DNA of 64,000 bases from contig CAVSLJ010000001.1 in assembly GCA_963728875.1 (NCBI GenBank), positions 558,001 through 622,000 of the forward strand. Reading direction: 5' to 3'. Below are positions 16,925-25,675 of the stretch, piece after piece (the stretch's first letter is position 1; each line of letters starts with the position of its first letter). The translations under genes and the position numbers were made by a program. Under the pieces are notes generated by a model. It did no database searches. It was not told where the DNA came from and saw nothing but the letters and a program-made list of their open reading frames with translations. Source of the DNA: DASUPK01 sp963728875. Lineage in GTDB: Bacteria; Actinomycetota; Thermoleophilia; Solirubrobacterales; 70-9.

Positions 16925-17883
16925 AGCGGGCCCTGATCACAGGCATCAGCGGACAGGACGGCAGCTATCTCAGCGAGCTCCTGCTCGACAAGGGCTACGA
17001 GGTCCACGGCCTGGTCCATGGCTCCACCGACCGGCCCTTCGAGCGGCTCGAGCAGATCAAGGACCGGATCACCCTCTACCCGGGGGACCTGCTCGACGAG
17101 GGCTCGCTGGTCGACGTGCTTCGCCAGTCCGCCCCCGACGAGGTCTACAACCTGGCCGCCATGTCCTCGGTGGCGGAGTCATGGCGCCTGGCGGTCGCCA
17201 CGGCGGAGTACACAGCGGTCGGGGTGACGCGCCTGCTCGAGGGAATCCGCGAGGCCTGTCCCGAGGCGCGCTTCTACCAGGCCTCATCCTCGGAGATGTT
17301 CGGGCGGGCGCGCGAGACGCCCCAGAGCGAGCGCACGCCCTTCTACCCGCGCAGCCCCTACGGGGTGGCCAAGGCCTACGGACACTTCATCACCGTCAAC
17401 TACCGCGAGAGCTTCGGCCTGCATGCCTGCTCGGGGATCCTCTTCAACCACGAGTCGCCCCGGCGAGGGGCCGCCTTCGTGACCCGGCGAATCAGCCAGG
17501 GCGTGGCGAAGATCAAGCTCGGCGTCGCCGACGAGCTCGTGCTCGGCAACCTGGAGGCCCGCCGCGACTGGGGCTACGCCAAGGAGTACGTCGAGGCGAT
17601 GTGGATGATGCTCCAGCGCGACGACCCCGACGACTTCGTGATCGGGACCGGCGTCGCCCACTCGGTGGACGACTTCGTCGACGCCGCCTTCGCCTGCGTC
17701 GACCTGAAGCGCGAGGAGCACGTGCGGATCGACCCGGATCTCGTTCGCCCGGCCGACATCGAGGAGGTCGTCGCGGACCCGGCGAAGGCCAGGGAGGAGC
17801 TCGGCTGGGAGGCGCAGGTCGGCTTCGAGGAGCTGGTCGCCATGATGGTCCGCGCGGACCTGGACACGCTCGGCTCAGCCTGA
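16921..17883 (+). CDS. gmd: GDP-mannose 4,6-dehydratase (first copy)
   Basis: 320 residues, extended SDR. TGISGQDGSYLSELL is the N-terminal nucleotide motif. SSSEMFG and YGVAKAYG supply the catalytic Ser/Glu and Tyr/Lys, and NHESPRRG is the GDP-sugar loop typical of Gmd. It converts GDP-mannose to GDP-4-keto-6-deoxymannose. It is shorter than the copy at 54496-55530 and differs from it where the classical enzyme has AQSHV (here AMSSV), so a related substrate is possible. It is coupled to the upstream GT4 and overlaps the convergent methyltransferase by 9 nt. Confidence 0.88.
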   Translation: MKRALITGISGQDGSYLSELLLDKGYEVHGLVHGSTDRPFERLEQIKDRITLYPGDLLDEGSLVDVLRQSAPDEVYNLAAMSSVAESWRLAVATAEYTAVGVTRLLEGIREACPEARFYQASSSEMFGRARETPQSERTPFYPRSPYGVAKAYGHFITVNYRESFGLHACSGILFNHESPRRGAAFVTRRISQGVAKIKLGVADELVLGNLEARRDWGYAKEYVEAMWMMLQRDDPDDFVIGTGVAHSVDDFVDAAFACVDLKREEHVRIDPDLVRPADIEEVVADPAKAREELGWEAQVGFEELVAMMVRADLDTLGSA

Positions 17884-18858
17884 GTCGCGGCCCAGCTTCC
17901 GCCGTCCCCAGGCCACCGCGGGATAGGCGCGCCTCTTCATCCTCTCCGTGGCCGAGACGGTGGGGGGCATCTCCGGAGCCCGCCGGCGCCACTCCTCCGA
18001 TGTCAGGCCGGATTTGATCAGCGCGACGTGGACGCTGGTCCAGAGGAATTGCTCGTGACGGAGGACCAGGTGCGGGTATCGGCTCCAGCCGCGCCGGCCC
18101 GACTGCTGATCCGCGATCGCCTCGCTCATCTCGACCGCGGTGACACGGGTCTCGTCCGAGATCTGAAGCTCCATAGGCGTCGCCGGGTCCCACCAGAGTC
18201 CATCGAGGAGCAGAGCCCGGAGCTCGGGCTCGTCGAAGCGGAGCAGGCCGGGGTAGCCGATCTCGTCACCCTCGATCCGGAACTCGGTCGCCAGCGCGAG
18301 CACACCGCCGGGGCGCAGCACGCGGAACATCTCCTCGACGCTGCGGCGCACGTCGGGGAAGTCGCCGAAGTGCTCGATCGAGCTGGAGGAGAAGATCGCG
18401 TCGAAGGAATCGTCCTCGAAGTCGAGCCGCTTGGCGTCCATGTGCCGGACGGTCAGCCGGTCCGGGTTCCAGTCGGCCTCCCAGTAGCGGCCGGGGTCGG
18501 TGAGCATGTCGGCGCTCGAGTCCGAGTCCGACCAGTCGTCCTCCGTGCGGTAGAGGTCGGTGGCGACGACCTCGCCGACGTGGCGCGTGAGCCAGTAAAT
18601 GGTGGCCTCCCGGCCCGCCCCGACACCGAGGACGCGGGCGTCATCGCGCAGGACGCCGAGCGAGCGGAACGCCCGGAGCGTCATCGCCACCTCCCAGTAC
18701 TTGCGGTACTCATGGCCCGCCGGGAAGTCAGGATCGCCGAAGTACTCGAGATCCGAGGCGTAGACGTCGCGAATCAGCCCCGCGAGCTCGGGATCGGCGA
18801 AGTCGCTGAGCTCGCAGAGCTTGCAATGGCCCAGTCGGCCCTGTCGGCCCTCCGGCAT
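17875..18858 (-). CDS. Class I SAM-dependent methyltransferase
   Basis: 327 residues. The SAM-binding glycine loop is RVLGVGAGREATIYWL. A second acidic motif (VVATDLY) and the post-motif region SFDAIFSSSSIEHF and VLRPGGVLAL are typical of class I enzymes. It probably methylates a sugar or glycan in this locus, but the acceptor is unknown. The start is 25 nt from the divergent ABC permease start, with TAGTCT ending 8 nt upstream. Confidence 0.82.
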   Translation of the reverse strand: MPEGRQGRLGHCKLCELSDFADPELAGLIRDVYASDLEYFGDPDFPAGHEYRKYWEVAMTLRAFRSLGVLRDDARVLGVGAGREATIYWLTRHVGEVVATDLYRTEDDWSDSDSSADMLTDPGRYWEADWNPDRLTVRHMDAKRLDFEDDSFDAIFSSSSIEHFGDFPDVRRSVEEMFRVLRPGGVLALATEFRIEGDEIGYPGLLRFDEPELRALLLDGLWWDPATPMELQISDETRVTAVEMSEAIADQQSGRRGWSRYPHLVLRHEQFLWTSVHVALIKSGLTSEEWRRRAPEMPPTVSATERMKRRAYPAVAWGRRKLGRDSG

Positions 18859-18865
18859 CCCGGCC

Positions 18866-18876
18866 TAGACTATTGC
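18866..18876. promoter_or_regulatory. Overlapping divergent -10 elements
   Basis: The 25-nt gap between starts 18858 (minus) and 18884 (plus) contains TAGACTATTGC. The minus strand reads TAGTCT (18872-18867), 8 nt from its ATG. The plus strand reads TATTGC (18871-18876), 7 nt from its ATG, or TAGACT (18866-18871), 12 nt away. Confidence 0.45.
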
Positions 18877-18883
18877 CCTCCTG

Positions 18884-19762
18884 ATGACCCCGAGCCCCTC
18901 ACAGGCCGCGGCCGTCTCATCCCAAGACGCGTCCGCCCAGGCGAGCCTGGTCGACGAGACCATGCGCGTGACCCAGCCGGTGCGCCGGCGCGTCCGCCTG
19001 CGCGACATCTGGACGAGCCTGCCCGTCGGCTGGATGCTCGGCCGGCGCGACGTCAAGATCAAGTACAAGCAGTCCGCGCTCGGCCCGCTCTGGCTGGTGT
19101 TGCAGCCGCTCGGCATGCTGCTCGCGATCACCCTCGCCTTCTCGAAGGTGACCAGCGTGCCCACCGGCGATGTGCCCTACGTCGTCTTTGCCCTGGTGGG
19201 GCTGGCGGTCTGGACGTACGTGCAGATGACGATCACCGTCTCGCCGCAGGTCCTGCAAGCCAACCAGCAGGTGGTCCGCCGCAGCCCATGTCCCCGCCTC
19301 GCCTTCGTCACCGGAACCCTGATCTCCGTGCTTCCGCCGCTCGCCGTGGTGTTCGTCGCGGCCGTCGCCGCGGCGGCGATCAGCGGCCATCTCGGGATCG
19401 AGGCGCTCGCGATGCCGATTCTGGTCGTCTGGCTGGTCTTCCTGATGTGGGGGTTCACGCTGCTGGTCACCGCCATCGGCGCCCGCTTCCGCGACGCGGT
19501 CGCACTGGCACCTGTGGTGGTGCAGGCCGGGATCTTCCTGACGCCGGTGGGCTACCCGCTCAGCGCCGTTCCCGGCTCCTTCGCCAAGGTGCTCGCCCTG
19601 AACCCGGTGTCAGGGGTGATCGAGGCCTGGCGCTGGTCGCTGCTCGGGATCGCGCCGGACGGCTTCGCGGTCGCGGTCGCGCTCGCCGAGACCCTGGTCG
19701 TGACGCTGCTGGGCTGGTACGTGTTCGGGCGGATGGAGACCCGCTTCTCGGACTATGTCTGA
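18884..19762 (+). CDS. ABC-2 polysaccharide exporter permease (Wzm/TagG type), first system
   Basis: 292 residues. The cytoplasmic N-terminus is followed by the family motif RRDVKIKYKQSALGPLWLVLQP and about six membrane helices, with RFRDAVALAPVVVQAGIFLTPVGYP near the end. Such permeases export lipid-linked O-antigen, teichoic acid or capsule chains. It overlaps the downstream ATPase gene by 8 nt. Confidence 0.9.
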   Translation: MTPSPSQAAAVSSQDASAQASLVDETMRVTQPVRRRVRLRDIWTSLPVGWMLGRRDVKIKYKQSALGPLWLVLQPLGMLLAITLAFSKVTSVPTGDVPYVVFALVGLAVWTYVQMTITVSPQVLQANQQVVRRSPCPRLAFVTGTLISVLPPLAVVFVAAVAAAAISGHLGIEALAMPILVVWLVFLMWGFTLLVTAIGARFRDAVALAPVVVQAGIFLTPVGYPLSAVPGSFAKVLALNPVSGVIEAWRWSLLGIAPDGFAVAVALAETLVVTLLGWYVFGRMETRFSDYV

Positions 19763-20504
19763 GAACGGCGCCTCCCCCCGAACCGACCTGGCGGTCCGCT
19801 GCGACGGGTTGGGCAAGAGCTACGGACTCGGCGAGGAGCTCAGCCTGCAGCACACGCTCAGCACCCTCGTACGGCGCGGCACCGAGCAGGACCGGTTCTG
19901 GGCCCTCTCGGACGTCAGCTTCGAGGTGCACCGCGGGGAGTTCTTCGGCATCGTCGGAACCAACGGTTCGGGAAAGTCCACCCTCACCCAGGTGATCTCC
20001 GGGATCGCGATGCAGGACGCCGGGCAGGTCGAGGTCTGGGGGCGCCTCATCCCGCTGCTGGAGGTGGGCGCCGGGTTCCACCCGGAGCTGACCGGCCGGG
20101 AGAACGTCGAGCTGCTGGGAACCATTCTCGGGCTCAGCGGCCGGGCGATCCGAGACGAGATGGACCGGATCGCCGAGTTCGCCGGGGTCGAGCGCCACCT
20201 CGACACGCCGATCAAGCGCTACTCGACCGGCATGCAGGCCAGGCTCTCGTTCGCGACCGCCGTCTGCTTCCCGGCCGACACCTACGTCTTCGACGAGGTC
20301 CTGTCGGTCGTCGACGACACCTTCCGCGACAAGTGCGCGGAGGAGCTCGGCCGTCTCAACGCGAACGGCCGGACGATCATCTTCATGAGCCACGATCTCG
20401 ACCTCGTCAAGAGCGTCTGCTCGACCGGGATGTGGCTCGAGCGCGGACGGGTTCGAATGCGCGGCAGCATCGACGAGGTCGCGGCCGCGTACGAGGACGT
20501 CTGA
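19755..20504 (+). CDS. ABC polysaccharide exporter ATPase (Wzt/TagH type), first system
   Basis: 249 residues. Walker A GTNGSGKST, the family-specific LLEVGAGFHPELTGRENV, signature YSTGMQARLSF and Walker B YVFDEVLSV. It ends right after the ATPase domain, so it lacks the C-terminal carbohydrate-binding domain found in the second ATPase of this window (37322-38674). That suggests a substrate that needs no recognition of a modified chain end, or a separate recognition protein. Confidence 0.9.
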   Translation: MSENGASPRTDLAVRCDGLGKSYGLGEELSLQHTLSTLVRRGTEQDRFWALSDVSFEVHRGEFFGIVGTNGSGKSTLTQVISGIAMQDAGQVEVWGRLIPLLEVGAGFHPELTGRENVELLGTILGLSGRAIRDEMDRIAEFAGVERHLDTPIKRYSTGMQARLSFATAVCFPADTYVFDEVLSVVDDTFRDKCAEELGRLNANGRTIIFMSHDLDLVKSVCSTGMWLERGRVRMRGSIDEVAAAYEDV

Positions 20505-20613
20505 ACGGCTCCGACGCCGGGGTTAAGGTCGCTCTCGAAGCGTCCGGCCTTGACGCGTAGACTTGGCCGTTGAGGAGGCGGATGGCGCCTAGACTGACGC
20601 GCCGAGGGACTTG

Positions 20614-21792
20614 ATGAGGACCACGACGGCACCACCGGTCGCCGCTCCCGCGGCGGCTGAACCAGCGGCAGTGGCCGTGTCCGTAGTGATTCCGTGTCTG
20701 AACGAGGCGGAGTCCATCGGGGCGTGCGTGACCGCGGCTCGAAGCGCGCTCAACGAGGGCAGCTACACGGGCGAGATCATCGTGGTCGACAACGGCTCCA
20801 CCGACGGCAGCGGCGAGTTGGCGGCGGCCGCCGGCGCCACCCTGATTAGCGAGCCCAGGCGTGGGTACGGAAACGCCTACCTCGCCGGGCTCTCCGCGGC
20901 CCGCGGCACCTACATCGTGATGCTTGACGCCGACCTCACCTACGACGCCGCCGAGCTTCCCAAGTTCATCGACGAGCTCGAGGCCGGTGGCGACATGGTC
21001 CTCGGCGACCGAATGAAGGGGATCCAGCCGGGCGCGATGCCCTGGCTCCACCAGCACGTCGGCAACCCGGTGCTGACGGGCCTGCTCAACCGCCTGTTCG
21101 GAACCGACGTGCGCGACGCCCACTGCGGGATGCGGGCGGTCCGCCGCGACGTGCTTCCCCGGCTCGACCTGCGCACAACCGGAATGGAGCTGGCGTCCGA
21201 GATGGTGATCCGCGCGGCCAAGGCCGGGCTCGACATCCGTCAGTTCCCGATCGAGTATCACCGCCGAGAGGGCGAGTCGAAGCTCTCGACCTGGGGCGAC
21301 GGCTGGCGGCATTTGCGCTTCCTGCTGATCCACAGCCCGAGGCACCTCTTCCTGTTTCCGGGCATGGTGATGGCCGCGCTCGGCTCGCTGATCATGGTCA
21401 TCACGCTCAGCCAGATCACCCTCTTCGGCCGCCAGTGGGGCATCCACGCGGAGATCGGCGGATCGCTGCTGCTCGTGCTGGGCGTCCAGGTGCTGGCTCT
21501 CGGGCTCTGCGCGCGCGCGTACGGCGTCTACTTCATGGGCGAGCGGGACGACTGGTTCGGGAAGATGCGGAAGCGCATCAAGCTCGAGCACGGGCTGCTG
21601 GTGGGAGGGGCCATCGCAGCCGCCGGCCTGGTCTTCGGCGGGGTCATGCTCGGAATCTGGATCGATCGCGGCTTCGGCAGCCTCGCGGAGGGGCAGCTCG
21701 CGGTTCTTTCGGCCACGCTGGTCACGGTCGGCGCCGAGGTCTTCTTCACCTCCTTCCTGCTCAGCATCCTGGGCTTGCGGCGTCCCCAGTAG
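20614..21792 (+). CDS. Polyprenyl-phosphate-type GT2 with C-terminal membrane domain
   Basis: 392 residues. The GT-A domain has VSVVIPCLNEAESI, VVDNGSTDGSG and MLDADLTYD (metal-binding DxD), then the DPM-like region GTDVRDAHCGMRA. Four C-terminal membrane helices follow (about 245-390). Relatives transfer a sugar to polyprenyl phosphate to make a lipid-linked donor. The ATG at 20614 has GAGGGAC as ribosome-binding site, and TAGACT lies 18 nt upstream. It heads a run with two membrane proteins. Confidence 0.85.
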   Translation: MRTTTAPPVAAPAAAEPAAVAVSVVIPCLNEAESIGACVTAARSALNEGSYTGEIIVVDNGSTDGSGELAAAAGATLISEPRRGYGNAYLAGLSAARGTYIVMLDADLTYDAAELPKFIDELEAGGDMVLGDRMKGIQPGAMPWLHQHVGNPVLTGLLNRLFGTDVRDAHCGMRAVRRDVLPRLDLRTTGMELASEMVIRAAKAGLDIRQFPIEYHRREGESKLSTWGDGWRHLRFLLIHSPRHLFLFPGMVMAALGSLIMVITLSQITLFGRQWGIHAEIGGSLLLVLGVQVLALGLCARAYGVYFMGERDDWFGKMRKRIKLEHGLLVGGAIAAAGLVFGGVMLGIWIDRGFGSLAEGQLAVLSATLVTVGAEVFFTSFLLSILGLRRPQ

Positions 21793-21794
21793 GG

Positions 21795-22442
21795 ATGACG
21801 AGGCGACTCGCCGCGGCGATCGCGGGAGGGGCGCTGATCCTCGGGGCGGTTGCGGTCCACGCCCTGGGCAAGTACCCGATGGTTGCCGGCACGAACAGCG
21901 TCGCGCCGCTCTACGCCGCCGCGGTGGTGCCGAAGAACGAGCCGCGCTGTCAGTTGCTCGTCCGCGTCCCGGCCAAGGCGAACCGGGTTCGGTTGATAGC
22001 CACCGGCGTTCATGACCCCCCTGGAACGCTCCGGGTGAAGATCGGGGACCAAAGCGGCCCGTTTGACAAGGGCGTCAAGAAGCAGGTGTATCCCGGCACC
22101 CTTGTAATCGGGCTCAATCGGCTTACGCGATCGGCACATCGAGCCCAGATCTGCTTCGTCAACCGGGGACGGGGGCGCATCGTCCTGGCCGGAGAGAGAA
22201 AGCGAATCACGCACGACGCCAGTGCGGCGGTGAAGACTCGACGTATGGCGAGCGTCGTCTTCATCAGGCCCCACAAGACAACCTGGCTTGCGCGCAGGGA
22301 CCTGATCGCCGACCGGTTCGCCAACTCCCAGTCGGGTGGATTCGGCGAATGGTCGTTGTGGCTCGCGCTCGGCCTGGCGGCCGTCGCGACCGGGCTCGCC
22401 CTCTGGTGGCTGATCTTCCGCCTGGAGGATCCCTCCCAATGA
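21795..22442 (+). CDS. Exported or membrane protein of unknown function
   Basis: 215 residues with a signal-anchor-like N-terminus (6-26), an extracytoplasmic middle and one C-terminal membrane helix (about 188-208). I recognise no family. It lies between a polyprenyl-phosphate GT2 (2 nt after its stop) and a DUF2142 membrane protein (ATGA overlap), so it probably acts with them, perhaps as an accessory subunit of the membrane glycosyltransferase. Confidence 0.65.
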   Translation: MTRRLAAAIAGGALILGAVAVHALGKYPMVAGTNSVAPLYAAAVVPKNEPRCQLLVRVPAKANRVRLIATGVHDPPGTLRVKIGDQSGPFDKGVKKQVYPGTLVIGLNRLTRSAHRAQICFVNRGRGRIVLAGERKRITHDASAAVKTRRMASVVFIRPHKTTWLARRDLIADRFANSQSGGFGEWSLWLALGLAAVATGLALWWLIFRLEDPSQ

Positions 22443-24007
22443 GCACCACGGCCCCGCTTCGACGGCCGGCCCCCGAACGCTCCCGTGCTCGCGGCGAGGC
22501 CCGCGCGCTGACGCGGAAGCGGCTCAGGCAGATCCCGACTGCAGCGTGGATCTGCTCTCTCGTCGGGCTGCTCACAGCCGTCGCGTGGTCGCTGATCGTT
22601 CCCCTCTTCCAGGTTCCCGACGAACCTGCCCACGTCGCCTATGCCCAGTACCTCGCCGAGACGGGCAGTCCCCCCAGCGGGCACAACGAGGACCGGTCGT
22701 TCTCCCAGCAGGAACGGCGGCTGCTGGATGCGGTCCAGTGGAAGGTGGTGATTCACCGCCCCCAGAACGAGCCCCCGGCGACAGCGACCGCTCACCAGCT
22801 CTTCGACCGCCTCGCCCAGCATCAGGGCGACCCGGTCGGCCAGGGGGGCTTCACCAGCGCCACCAACAACCCGCCCCTCTATTACGCCGCCGAGGCGGTC
22901 GTTTACCACCTCACGCCGTCTTCCTCCCTCCCGGATCGGATCCACGCGATGCGCCTGCTCTCGGCGCTGCTCGCGGCGGTGACCGTCCTGTTCGTCTTCC
23001 TCTTCCTCCGCGAGCTGATCCCCGCCACGCCGTGGGCCTGGACCGTCGGGGCATTGGTGGTCGCCTTTCAGCCGATGTTCGGGTTCATGTCGGGCGGCGT
23101 GAACAGCGACGGCCTCCTGCTCGCCGCCTCGGCCGGAGTCTTCTGGGCGCTGGCGGCGTCCTTTCGGCGTGGCCTGACCATTGAGCGCGGCGCCCTGATC
23201 GGGGCGTTCGCCGCTGCCGGACTGGTCGGGAAGATCAACATGCTGGGCCTTCTCCCCGGCATCGCCATCGGCCTATTCGTGCTCGTGGGGAGGTCGGGGG
23301 TGGCGGGTCGTCGTGAGGCGATCCGGGGCGCGACCCTCGCCACCGGGATCGTCGCCGGGGTCGCAGTCGTCTATATGGCGCTCAACTCGATCGTCTGGGA
23401 CCGGGGGCTCTTCTTCGGCGCCGGCGGACATCCGCTTGGGTCCGCCGTCGGACCGGCGGAAAGGGTGGATATCGCGCACACGCCTGCCCGCACGATCGGC
23501 GACGCACTCAGCTACGGCTGGCAGTTCTACCTACCGCGCCTGCCATCCATGCATTCGTTCTTCTTCGAGTTTCCTCTGAGGCACATCTGGTTCGACGGGT
23601 TCATCGGCAACTTCGGCTGGCTCGACTACCGGCTCCCCGCCGCGACTTACAACGTCGCCCTGGCGATCGCGGCCGTCATCGCCGTGCTGGCCGGGCGCGA
23701 GCTCTATTTGCGCCGTCAGGTGCTCCGGGGGAGGGTCGGCGAGCTGGCCACCTACGTCGCAATGATGGTCGGACTGCTGATCCTGGTGAACGGCAACGGC
23801 TTCGCCGTGCGAGCCGATGGGAACATCGGCTTCGAGCAGGCCCGCTACCTCTTCCCGCTGCTGGCCCTCTACGCAGCCATCGTGGCCCTGGCGGCACGGG
23901 GGGCCGGACGCCGCTACGGGCCGGCGGCCGGTGTGCTGCTCGTGACGCTCGCCATCGCCCACACTGCACTGGCGATGGCCGTCACCCTGACTCGCTACTA
24001 CGGCTGA
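22439..24007 (+). CDS. DUF2142-type polytopic membrane protein (GT-C-like)
   Basis: 522 residues with about ten or more membrane helices. FQVPDEPAHVAYAQYLAETG after the first helix and the loop NNPPLYYAAEAV are hallmarks of DUF2142, a family with GT-C-like topology. Such proteins are thought to use polyprenyl-linked sugars outside the membrane. The Asp-Glu pair after helix 1 is the likely catalytic or metal site. It is coupled to the upstream gene by ATGA, and its 3' end overlaps the convergent GT2 by 26 nt. Confidence 0.8.
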   Translation: MSTTAPLRRPAPERSRARGEARALTRKRLRQIPTAAWICSLVGLLTAVAWSLIVPLFQVPDEPAHVAYAQYLAETGSPPSGHNEDRSFSQQERRLLDAVQWKVVIHRPQNEPPATATAHQLFDRLAQHQGDPVGQGGFTSATNNPPLYYAAEAVVYHLTPSSSLPDRIHAMRLLSALLAAVTVLFVFLFLRELIPATPWAWTVGALVVAFQPMFGFMSGGVNSDGLLLAASAGVFWALAASFRRGLTIERGALIGAFAAAGLVGKINMLGLLPGIAIGLFVLVGRSGVAGRREAIRGATLATGIVAGVAVVYMALNSIVWDRGLFFGAGGHPLGSAVGPAERVDIAHTPARTIGDALSYGWQFYLPRLPSMHSFFFEFPLRHIWFDGFIGNFGWLDYRLPAATYNVALAIAAVIAVLAGRELYLRRQVLRGRVGELATYVAMMVGLLILVNGNGFAVRADGNIGFEQARYLFPLLALYAAIVALAARGAGRRYGPAAGVLLVTLAIAHTALAMAVTLTRYYG

Positions 24008-24968
24008 CGGCGCCGGTGGAGGCCGGGATCTGCTGGCTGAAGCCGACGGCGCGGTCGACCAAGTACAGGGGCCGGTCCTTGCCCTGCGCGTAGATGCGGC
24101 CGACGTAGAGCCCGATGGTCCCGAGCACGATCAGCTGGACGCCGCTGAAGAAGCTCAGGACGACGATCAGCGAGGCCCAGCCCGGCGTCTCAAAAGCCCC
24201 GACGAGCTTGAGGACGGCCGCGGCGATCCCGGCGGCGAAGGCCAGGCCGGCGATCGCGAATCCACTCGCCAGCGTGACCCGGAGGGGGATGGTGGAGAAT
24301 GAGAGCAGCCCGTCGGCCGCGAAGCGCAGCATCCCCATGAGCGAGTACTTGCTCTCCCCGGCGGCTCGTGCCGCGCGTTCGTACGACACCGAGGTCTGCT
24401 TGAAGCCGACCCAGGCGAACAGGCCGCGGAGGTAGCGGTCGGGCTCACGCATGTTGGACACGATCCCGGCGACACGGCGGTCGACCAGCCGAAAGTCGCC
24501 TGCGTCCACCGGCATCTTCACGTTGGTCAGCCTCGCGATCAACCGGTAGAAGAGGTTCGCGGTGCCGCGCTTGAAGCGGGTCTCGCCGGGGCGCGCCGAG
24601 CGCACCGCGTAGACCACGTCGTAGCCATCGCGCCAGCGCTGTGCCATCTCGCCGACGAGCTCCGGCGGGTCCTGGAGGTCGCCGTCCATGATCACGACCG
24701 CGTCGCCGACTGCGAAGTCGAGGCCGGCGGTGATGGCGAGCTGGTGGCCGAAGTTGCGGGACAGGACGAGCAGCTTCACCCGCTCGTCATCCGCCCGCAG
24801 GCCCTCGATCAGCTCGCGAGTCCGATCCGTGCTGCCGTCGTCGACGAAGATGAACTCCGCGGGCCCGTCCAGCGACTCGGCGGTGGCGGCGAGACGCTTG
24901 TAGAGCTCTCCGAGCACGCCCTCCTCGTTGAAGAGCGGGATGACGATGGAGTAGGTCGGCTCAGGCAT
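23982..24968 (-). CDS. GtrB/ArnC-like polyprenyl-phosphate glycosyltransferase
   Basis: 328 residues. GT2 domain with YSIVIPLFNEEG, FVDDGSTDRTR and MDGDLQDPPE, then the family motif AGDFRLVDRR, and two C-terminal membrane helices (about 230-255 and 265-290). Relatives load a sugar onto undecaprenyl phosphate for later transfer by a GT-C enzyme. Its start overlaps the end of the upstream methyltransferase gene by 8 nt. Confidence 0.88.
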   Translation of the reverse strand: MPEPTYSIVIPLFNEEGVLGELYKRLAATAESLDGPAEFIFVDDGSTDRTRELIEGLRADDERVKLLVLSRNFGHQLAITAGLDFAVGDAVVIMDGDLQDPPELVGEMAQRWRDGYDVVYAVRSARPGETRFKRGTANLFYRLIARLTNVKMPVDAGDFRLVDRRVAGIVSNMREPDRYLRGLFAWVGFKQTSVSYERAARAAGESKYSLMGMLRFAADGLLSFSTIPLRVTLASGFAIAGLAFAAGIAAAVLKLVGAFETPGWASLIVVLSFFSGVQLIVLGTIGLYVGRIYAQGKDRPLYLVDRAVGFSQQIPASTGAVSRSSESG

Positions 24969-25650
24969 CTCGACTGCTCGCAACGTAGTACTGCGCGCCC
25001 AGCGGCAGCCAGCCGAGGCGACGCTCCAGGCGGGAGCGGAGATCCCCATCGCGCGGGAAGAAGATGATGAATGGTGCCTCGACCTCGGCCAGCCCCGCGT
25101 CCGCCAGCCGGCGCCTGACCTCGCTCCTCGAGAGCAGGACGGCGTCCTCGTCGAACGGGCAGTCGCGGACGGCCTTCCGGGTCAGCGGATTGAGGGGGTT
25201 GTGCTCGAAGATCGCCACCAGTCCCCCGGGGCGGGTCACCCGACTCATCTCCTGCACGAACGCCGGCCGCTCCGCCGGAGCCACGTGGTGGAGGACGCAG
25301 ATCGCGAAGCTCAGGTCGAATGACGCCTCGTCATAGGGCAGCGGCTCCCCCGGCCCGTAGGAGGAGTAGCTCGCCCACGGGTTCCGCCTCGCCGCCCGCT
25401 CGGCCATCCCGCCGCTGAGGTCGACGCCGCTGAGCGAGCCGAAGCTTCCCTCGAGGAAGGCGTCGGTCTCGCCGGGGCCGCAGCCGACATCAAGCGCGCG
25501 CAACTCGTTCGGGGCGTCGATCCGGCGGCCGGCGAGCTCGACGAGCATCCGGGCCTTCGCCCCGACGTAGCGTGCCGCGTCGCCGCCGGCGAAGCCGATC
25601 GACTCCTCGACGGCGTCCCGGTAGGAGTCCACGTGCTGGTCGAAGCTCAT
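24961..25650 (-). CDS. Class I SAM-dependent methyltransferase
   Basis: 229 residues. SAM loop ALDVGCGPGETDAFL, motif II GVDLSGGM, then SFDLSFAICVLHHV and VTRPGGLVAIFEHNP, a typical Methyltransf_11 arrangement. The ATG at 25650 has TACCCT ending 8 nt upstream and no Shine-Dalgarno sequence. It is the first gene of a two-gene run with the polyprenyl-phosphate glycosyltransferase. Confidence 0.85.
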   Translation of the reverse strand: MSFDQHVDSYRDAVEESIGFAGGDAARYVGAKARMLVELAGRRIDAPNELRALDVGCGPGETDAFLEGSFGSLSGVDLSGGMAERAARRNPWASYSSYGPGEPLPYDEASFDLSFAICVLHHVAPAERPAFVQEMSRVTRPGGLVAIFEHNPLNPLTRKAVRDCPFDEDAVLLSRSEVRRRLADAGLAEVEAPFIIFFPRDGDLRSRLERRLGWLPLGAQYYVASSRDA

Positions 25651-25658
25651 GGGGCGCG

Positions 25659-25668
25659 AGGGTACGCT
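25659..25668. promoter_or_regulatory. Overlapping divergent -10 elements
   Basis: AGGGTACGCT carries TACCCT on the minus strand (8 nt from the ATG at 25650) and TACGCT on the plus strand (7 nt from the GTG at 25676). The two hexamers share the TA at 25663-25664. The starts are 25 nt apart. Confidence 0.5.
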
Positions 25669-25675
25669 GCCGCCG